Positions 14,398 to 18,135 of a stretch of DNA of 18,135 bases are shown here, piece after piece. The notes beneath the pieces are model-generated. The model searched no databases and was not told the origin of the DNA. It worked only from the letters and a program-made list of their open reading frames with translations. The position numbers and the translations under genes were made by a program. Source of the DNA: Propionibacteriaceae bacterium (lineage in GTDB: Bacteria; Actinomycetota; Actinomycetes; Propionibacteriales; Propionibacteriaceae). The stretch covers positions 1-18,135 of the forward strand of contig JAUNRO010000011.1 of assembly GCA_030544185.1 (NCBI GenBank), given 5' to 3'. The first letter of the stretch is position 1. Each line of letters begins with the position of its first letter.

Positions 14398-14931
14398 ATG
14401 GAGTTCACCGAAGGCCAGACCGTCATCCACCCCCACCACGGACCCGCTCTCGTCACTGGATCGACGACGCGCAAGGTCCGCGGAGAGGCGGTGGACTATC
14501 TGGAGCTCGAGATCCGAGAAACCGGGATGTCGGTCTGTCTGCCCGTCGCGAAGGCCGAGGAGATCGGCCTGCGCAAGGTTGCGGGCGCTTCATTGTTGGA
14601 GGAGCTCGTGTCCGTGCTGTGCGGCCCGAGCTGCGAGCAGGAGAGCCAGTGGTCGCGCCGGATGAAAGCTCAGCGCATGGAGGTCGCGACCGGTGACCCC
14701 ACGCGCATCGCCGGCGTCGTCCGGGACCTGGTCCGTCGCCGCGAGGAGCGTGGCCTGTCCCTGGCGGAGAAGGAACTGCTGAAGGAGGCCTCGGCACCGC
14801 TGGTCGCCGAGATCGCCATCGCGGTGTCCGTGACCCCCGATCAGGCCCGTGCGGTCATGCAGACCCTGGTGTTGGAGGGGTCCTCCGACGTGCTGGATCG
14901 GATCGACGAGGTCGAGCCTGTCGCTGCCTGA
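14398..14931 (+). CDS. carD: CarD-family RNA polymerase-binding regulator
   Basis: CarD binds the RNA polymerase beta subunit and stabilises open promoter complexes, affecting rRNA and other promoters genome-wide; it is essential in mycobacteria. The 177-residue product has the N-terminal polymerase-interacting Tudor-like domain (about 1-55; FTEGQTVIHPHHGPALVTG, DYLELEI, MSVCLPVAKAEEIGLR) and a helical DNA-binding domain (about 65-165). QWSRR places a Trp at position 85, the same number as the minor-groove wedge Trp85 of M. tuberculosis CarD. Some residues differ from mycobacterial CarD; for example the region after 75 has two cysteines (CGPSC). The ATG at 14398 has GCGAGG about 7 nt upstream. 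It is a single-gene unit, between an extended -10 with a long leader and a strong terminator. Confidence 0.93.
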   Translation: MEFTEGQTVIHPHHGPALVTGSTTRKVRGEAVDYLELEIRETGMSVCLPVAKAEEIGLRKVAGASLLEELVSVLCGPSCEQESQWSRRMKAQRMEVATGDPTRIAGVVRDLVRRREERGLSLAEKELLKEASAPLVAEIAIAVSVTPDQARAVMQTLVLEGSSDVLDRIDEVEPVAA

Positions 14932-14951
14932 GCACAGCCCAGACAACAACG

Positions 14952-14990
14952 AACGCCAAGAGCCGGACCTTCGGGTCCGGCTCTTGCGTT
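14952..14990. terminator. Strong intrinsic terminator after carD
   Basis: A 13-bp perfect stem (CAAGAGCCGGACC with GGTCCGGCTCTTG) closes on a TTCG tetraloop. It is extended by AACG/CGTT after a single bulged C, and followed by TTTCC on the plus strand. It lies between the converging carD and iclR-type genes and could serve both. Confidence 0.9.
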
Positions 14991-15029
14991 TCCTCGGTGA
15001 CTGAGGTGACCAGCGGAGGAGCGTGCTGG

Positions 15030-15758
15030 TCAGCGAGGTTTGTCGGTCTCGGCGAGCCGGTGGGCGATCTCGTCGGCGCAGCGCAGCATCAGCGGCCGCA
15101 GCTCGCGGAACCGGGCATCGTCCAGCCGCGCCGAGGACCCGCCGAGGGCCAGGGCGGCCATCTCACCGGTGCGGGGCAGGATCACGGTGGCGGCAGCGGC
15201 GAGCCCCGGTTCGATCTCGTCGGTGATGACGACCCAGCGCTCCTCCCGCCAGCGGCGCAGTTCCTCCGGCAGCGGGGCGGCACCGTGCGCCTCGAAGTGG
15301 TGGCTCACCTCGTCGATGACGTCTTGTGGAGCGAAGGCGAGCAGCGCGCGCCCGGCCGCGCCACGGTCCAGCGGGATCGGCTCGCCGATCCGGAAGAAGG
15401 GCACCAGCGAGAACCGCCCGGGCATCGAGATCAGGCAGATGCGTGCGGTGCCGCGCCGCACGTGGAGGTTGATCGTCTCCCCCGTCTCATCGCGGAGCTG
15501 GCGCATGAGGGGCTCCGCGACCACGCGCAGCCGGCTGCTCGCATCGGTCGAAGCCGCCCAGCCCAGCAGCCGTGGCCCAACGGTGAGGGCGCCGAGGTCG
15601 GTGCGACTCAGCAGGTGAGCCTCCTCGAGTGCGGTCACCAGCCGGTGCGCGGAGGACTTGGCCACGCCGAGCTCGGCGGCGAGCTCGGTGAGGCGGATCG
15701 GGCCGCCCGCCTGCAGGACCACTTCGATGGCGTCGACGGCTTTGCTGATCGCAGACAT
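15030..15758 (-). CDS. IclR-family transcriptional regulator of the aromatic-catabolism locus
   Basis: This 242-residue regulator has an N-terminal winged helix-turn-helix (about 1-65; ISKAVDAIEVVL, then RLTELAAELGVAKSSAHRLV) and a C-terminal IclR effector-binding domain (about 75-240; PLMRQLRDETGETINLHV, GEPIPLDRGAAGRALLAF, and DEIEPGLAAAATVI near the end). IclR regulators of aromatic degradation bind pathway compounds and act as repressors or activators. The gene diverges from the flavin reductase/dioxygenase operon with a 146-nt gap, so it very probably controls it. The ATG at 15758 gives the usual family length; an in-frame GTG at 15770 is possible, and neither has a strong Shine-Dalgarno. 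The inducer is unknown. A palindrome over its own expected start site suggests autoregulation. Confidence 0.9.
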   Translation of the reverse strand: MSAISKAVDAIEVVLQAGGPIRLTELAAELGVAKSSAHRLVTALEEAHLLSRTDLGALTVGPRLLGWAASTDASSRLRVVAEPLMRQLRDETGETINLHVRRGTARICLISMPGRFSLVPFFRIGEPIPLDRGAAGRALLAFAPQDVIDEVSHHFEAHGAAPLPEELRRWREERWVVITDEIEPGLAAAATVILPRTGEMAALALGGSSARLDDARFRELRPLMLRCADEIAHRLAETDKPR

Positions 15759-15778
15759 GGCTTCACTGTGCACTAATC

Positions 15779-15798
15779 GGAACTGAAGTTCCATTTTA
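15779..15798 (-). promoter_or_regulatory. Regulator promoter -10 and palindromic operator in the divergent gap
   Basis: The perfect inverted repeat GGAACT-GA-AGTTCC (15779-15792) has the GGAA...TTCC ends typical of IclR-family sites. On the minus strand TAAAAT (15798-15793) is a good -10 directly before it, so the palindrome covers the expected start site of the regulator gene. Binding there would repress the regulator; its effect on the plus-strand operon 113 nt away is unclear. Confidence 0.55.
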
Positions 15799-15904
15799 TT
15801 TTCCGTCTGGTGATAGGAGCACCGTCGCCCCTTGGTGACGGGGACATGCTTTTGGCCGTACCCCCACACCGACAGCAATTCACGTTGAGCGAAGGAGCCA
15901 CGGG

Positions 15905-17047
15905 ATGGCCATCGACCCCCAGCTGTATCGAGAGACCCTTGGGCACTATCCGACCGGCGTCGTCCTCGTCACGGCCACGGGCGCCGACGGTGTTCCGCTC
16001 GGTCTGGTCATCGGGTCGTTCACCTCGCTGTCCCTGGATCCGCCGCAGGTGGCCTTCATGCCGATGCGCAGCTCGGGCACGTTCGCCCAGATCCAGCAGA
16101 TCGGCTCCTTCTGCGTGAACGTGCTCGCGGCCGACCAGCTCGACACCTGCCGGGTGTTCGCCTCCCGCGCGGAGGACAAGTTCGCCGGCGTCGATTGGCA
16201 TCCGGCCCCGGTCACCGGGTCGCCGGTCCTGGACGGCGCCGTGTCCTGGCTGGATTGCGAGATTTCGGCGACGCTGGACGGCGGCGATCACTTCATCTGC
16301 ATCGGTGACATCAAGGACCTGGGGGTGCAGCGCCGCGAGTTGCCGTTGCTGTTCTTCCAGGGCGGCTATGGCCGGTTCGCGACCGCCTCGCTCGTCGCGC
16401 CGAGTACGCCCGAGCTGGTCGCGTCCGTGCGGGTCGCCGACAGCCTCCGCCCGCAGATGGAGGCCCTGGCCAGCGAGGAGTCCGCGGACGTCTCGGTGAT
16501 CGCCGAGACCGGCGACTGGATGACGTTCGTCGCCAGCGCCGCCGGCAGCGAGACCCCGGCCAACGCCTCCATCGGGCTCCAGTTGCCGCTGGTCCCACCG
16601 CTCGGGTCGGTCTTCGTGGACCCCGAGGGCCCGACCACGGTCGAGTCCTGGGTCGCCCGGCTCCCGCGCGGCTCGGAGGAGATCGCCGAACGCGCCCACG
16701 AACTGGCGGCCAAGGTCGACCGTGATGGCCACTCGCTGTCCCTGCTCGGTGAGGAGTCGGACGAGCAGATCTGGCACCTGGCCGACGAGCTCGCCAACGG
16801 CTCCCCCACCCCCGATCGCGAGCGCGAGATCACCCGCCTGCTCGTGGCCAACTTCGACTCCTATGAGCCGGAGATCCGCGACAAAGAGCGCTATGACGTC
16901 CGGGCCGTCATCGTCCCCATCCCCACCCAGCCCGGCACTCCGCGTCTGGCGTTGCGCTTCGCCAACCCACCGGGCGGGGCCAGCAGCGCCGACGTGCAGC
17001 GCTGGATCGAGCGCACCAAGGCGTGTGCCCGGTCCGTCGATGCCTGA
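15905..17047 (+). CDS. Flavin reductase fused to an IclR-like effector-binding domain
   Basis: The first about 165 residues are a flavin reductase of the HpaC/HsaB type, which uses NAD(P)H to reduce FMN or FAD for a partner monooxygenase. Typical patterns are YPTGVVLVTA (15-24), GLVIGSFTSLSLDPPQVAF (33-51), GSFCVNVLAADQ (67-78), DKFAGVDW (91-98) and FFQGGYGRF (150-158). Such enzymes usually end near 160-190 residues; this one has 380. Residues about 170-380 resemble an IclR effector-binding domain: VADSLRPQMEALASEESADV matches VAEPLMRQLRDETGETINLH of the adjacent regulator, and LQLPLVPPLGSVFV matches EPIPLDRGAAGRALLA. No helix-turn-helix is present. GAAGGAG lies 7 nt before the ATG. It is first of three genes with an extradiol dioxygenase and a probable flavin monooxygenase. 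Reductase confident; the second domain is inferred by eye. Confidence 0.88.
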   Translation: MAIDPQLYRETLGHYPTGVVLVTATGADGVPLGLVIGSFTSLSLDPPQVAFMPMRSSGTFAQIQQIGSFCVNVLAADQLDTCRVFASRAEDKFAGVDWHPAPVTGSPVLDGAVSWLDCEISATLDGGDHFICIGDIKDLGVQRRELPLLFFQGGYGRFATASLVAPSTPELVASVRVADSLRPQMEALASEESADVSVIAETGDWMTFVASAAGSETPANASIGLQLPLVPPLGSVFVDPEGPTTVESWVARLPRGSEEIAERAHELAAKVDRDGHSLSLLGEESDEQIWHLADELANGSPTPDREREITRLLVANFDSYEPEIRDKERYDVRAVIVPIPTQPGTPRLALRFANPPGGASSADVQRWIERTKACARSVDA

Positions 17048-17113
17048 TCCAGCGCGTTCCGCGGGCACTGCACCGCCCACCACCACGAGACCCCACACAG
17101 GAAGGGATCGCCC

Positions 17114-17980
17114 ATGACTGCACGTGTCATCAGCCTCGGCTATATCCGCTTTGGCGCGACCAGCCTCAGCGACTGGACCGATTTCGCCGAAAACGTCCTC
17201 GGCCTGCAGGCCGTGCCGGCCGGCGAGGGCCGGTTGCTCCTGCGCAACGATCATCATGACTACCGTCTCGATATCCGCCAGGCGGACGAGCCCGGCGTCC
17301 AGGCACTGGGCTGGGAGGTGCGCAGCCAGACCGATCTCGACACGATCGTGGAGCGGCTCGAGTCCGCCGGCTATGCCGTCGAGCAGCTGGACGAGGCCGC
17401 CACCGCCGAGCGGATGGTGAGCGCCGCGGTGAAGCTGCGCGACCCCGATGACAAGTTCGACCTGGAGTTGTTCTGGGGCCTGCACTCCGCGACCGACCGC
17501 TTTGTCTCACCGCTGGGCGCAAGCTTCGTGGCCGACAACCTGGGCCTCGGCCACATCTTCCAGGTGGTCAGCGATGCCGCCCGCACCGAGGAGCTCTATT
17601 TCGACATCTTCGGCTTCCGGCTCAGCGACCACATCGACTTCGGCGGCGGCGTCGTGGGCACTTTCACCCACTGCAACCCGCGCCACCACACCTTTGCGTT
17701 CGCCGAGAACCCCAAGCGCCCGCTCGGGGTCGGCCACTTCATGCTCGAGGTGACCGAACTCGACATCATCGGCCGCGCCATGGATCGCATCGACGACGAG
17801 AAGATCCCGCTCATCCGCCACTTCGGCAAGCACACGAACGACAAGATGGTCAGCCTCTATGTCGTCACCCCCTCCAACGTCGGCCTCGAGTTCGGCACCG
17901 GCGGCATCCGAATCGACGACGCGACCTGGCGCCCGGTCCGTTACGACGAGGCCCACTACTGGGGACACCAGCCGGTGTGA
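17114..17980 (+). CDS. Extradiol ring-cleavage dioxygenase (type I, two VOC domains, BphC/HsaC-like)
   Basis: This enzyme opens catechol-type rings next to the diol (meta cleavage) with Fe(II) and O2. The 288 residues form two vicinal-oxygen-chelate halves: about 1-130, which has lost its metal site, and about 140-288, which is active. Iron ligands are His147 (LGHIFQ), His208 (VGHFML) and Glu259 (LEFGTGG). Second-shell residues His192 (NPRHHTFAF), His240 (GKHTND) and Tyr249 are also in place, matching BphC and HsaC closely in position. AGGAAGGGA precedes the ATG. It is second in the operon, 66 nt after the reductase and 46 nt before the next gene. The gene set suggests a catechol made by a two-component hydroxylase. 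Biphenyl, steroid and other bicyclic catechols cannot be told apart from the sequence. Confidence 0.93.
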   Translation: MTARVISLGYIRFGATSLSDWTDFAENVLGLQAVPAGEGRLLLRNDHHDYRLDIRQADEPGVQALGWEVRSQTDLDTIVERLESAGYAVEQLDEAATAERMVSAAVKLRDPDDKFDLELFWGLHSATDRFVSPLGASFVADNLGLGHIFQVVSDAARTEELYFDIFGFRLSDHIDFGGGVVGTFTHCNPRHHTFAFAENPKRPLGVGHFMLEVTELDIIGRAMDRIDDEKIPLIRHFGKHTNDKMVSLYVVTPSNVGLEFGTGGIRIDDATWRPVRYDEAHYWGHQPV

Positions 17981-18026
17981 GGCCCTCCCTTCGTCCAACC
18001 CACGATCAGCTGGAGAAAGTGACACG

Positions 18027-18135
18027 ATGAGCAAGGTTCTGGATCGAGTTCTCGAACTCGCCGACTTCTTCGAGCAGAACGCGCACCGCTCCGAAGCCGA
18101 GATGAAACTGCCCGACGACGTCGCCGAGGCGGTCA
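18027..18135 (+). CDS. N-terminus of a probable flavin-dependent monooxygenase (acyl-CoA-dehydrogenase fold), cut by the right edge
   Basis: GGAGAAAG lies 7 nt before this ATG, and 36 codons are visible: MSKVLDRVLELADFF, then RSEAEMKLPDDVAEAV. The helix followed by a charged stretch and K-L-P-D-[DE]-x-x-x-A resembles the start of group D flavin monooxygenases such as HsaA, where the first helix is followed by LPDETVKAL. The position after a flavin reductase and an extradiol dioxygenase fits the oxygenase that uses the reduced flavin. Because only the first 36 residues are present, an acyl-CoA dehydrogenase itself cannot be excluded. Confidence 0.65.
   Translation, partial: MSKVLDRVLELADFFEQNAHRSEAEMKLPDDVAEAV

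Noticed and set aside
15773..17485. 570-codon minus-strand frame opposite the reductase and dioxygenase genes
   Set aside because: It crosses two well-supported genes and the regulator's promoter region; no conserved motif was seen in it.
15905..18135. Naming the operon hsaB-hsaC-hsaA (cholesterol degradation)
   Set aside because: The families match, but the reductase has an extra domain and there is no steroid-pathway neighbour in view, so the steroid assignment is not supported.

Overview
The window is chromosomal DNA of a high-GC Gram-positive bacterium, almost certainly an actinomycete. The supporting signs are very GC-rich codons, a CarD-type RNA polymerase regulator with the family's key Trp85, a bioY-bioM-bioN biotin transporter operon behind a BioQ-like operator, a DUF2207 protein with a Gly-rich tail, small DUF6458-like and PLDc_N-like membrane proteins, and several start codons sitting 6-8 nt after a -10 hexamer (leaderless pattern). 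The genus cannot be told from the sequence. One oddity runs through the window: tyrosine is mostly encoded by TAT (63 of 84 codons by my hand count), which is unexpected at this GC content.

Layout. 1-57: possible 5' end of a minus-strand gene. 93-1342 (minus): RNA ligase rtcB with a strong terminator. 1485-1745 (plus): small PLDc_N membrane protein. A perfect palindrome separates it from the convergent flotillin gene (1782-3290), which lies behind an NfeD-like gene (3348-3866); the pair resembles yuaF-floT membrane-microdomain operons. 4020-5003 (plus): unknown single-pass membrane protein with two copies of an apparent beta-rich domain outside the cell. 5007-6954 (minus): bioY-bioM-bioN, each gene overlapping the next by 4 nt, behind a TATACT -10 and a BioQ-like operator. 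7066-8889 (plus): secreted/membrane DUF2207 protein. 8912-9157 (minus): DUF6458-like protein. 9244-10737 (minus): YtcJ-like amidohydrolase. 10863-12710 (plus): Tat-exported phosphatase PhoX, preceded by what looks like a five-unit PHO box with exact 11-bp periodicity. 12782-14164 (plus): ArgA of the two-domain E. coli type. 14398-14931 (plus): carD, with a long leader and a strong UUCG-loop terminator.

The right end (15030-18135) is an aromatic-catabolism locus: an IclR-family regulator diverging from flavin reductase, extradiol dioxygenase and the start of a probable flavin-dependent monooxygenase. The gene set has the logic of HsaA/HsaB/HsaC: the reductase supplies reduced flavin, the monooxygenase makes a catechol, the dioxygenase cleaves the ring. 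The substrate is unknown. The most interesting feature of the window is the reductase itself. It is about twice the normal length, and its C-terminal 210 residues resemble the effector-binding domain of IclR regulators, including the one encoded next door. This suggests a reductase gated by an aromatic ligand, in the way the MarR-like tail of the 4-hydroxyphenylacetate hydroxylase reductase C1 works, but with a different sensor fold.

No rRNA, tRNA, CRISPR array, insertion sequence or phage gene was seen. No gene-free stretch exceeds 300 bases; the longest is 14165-14397, the carD leader.
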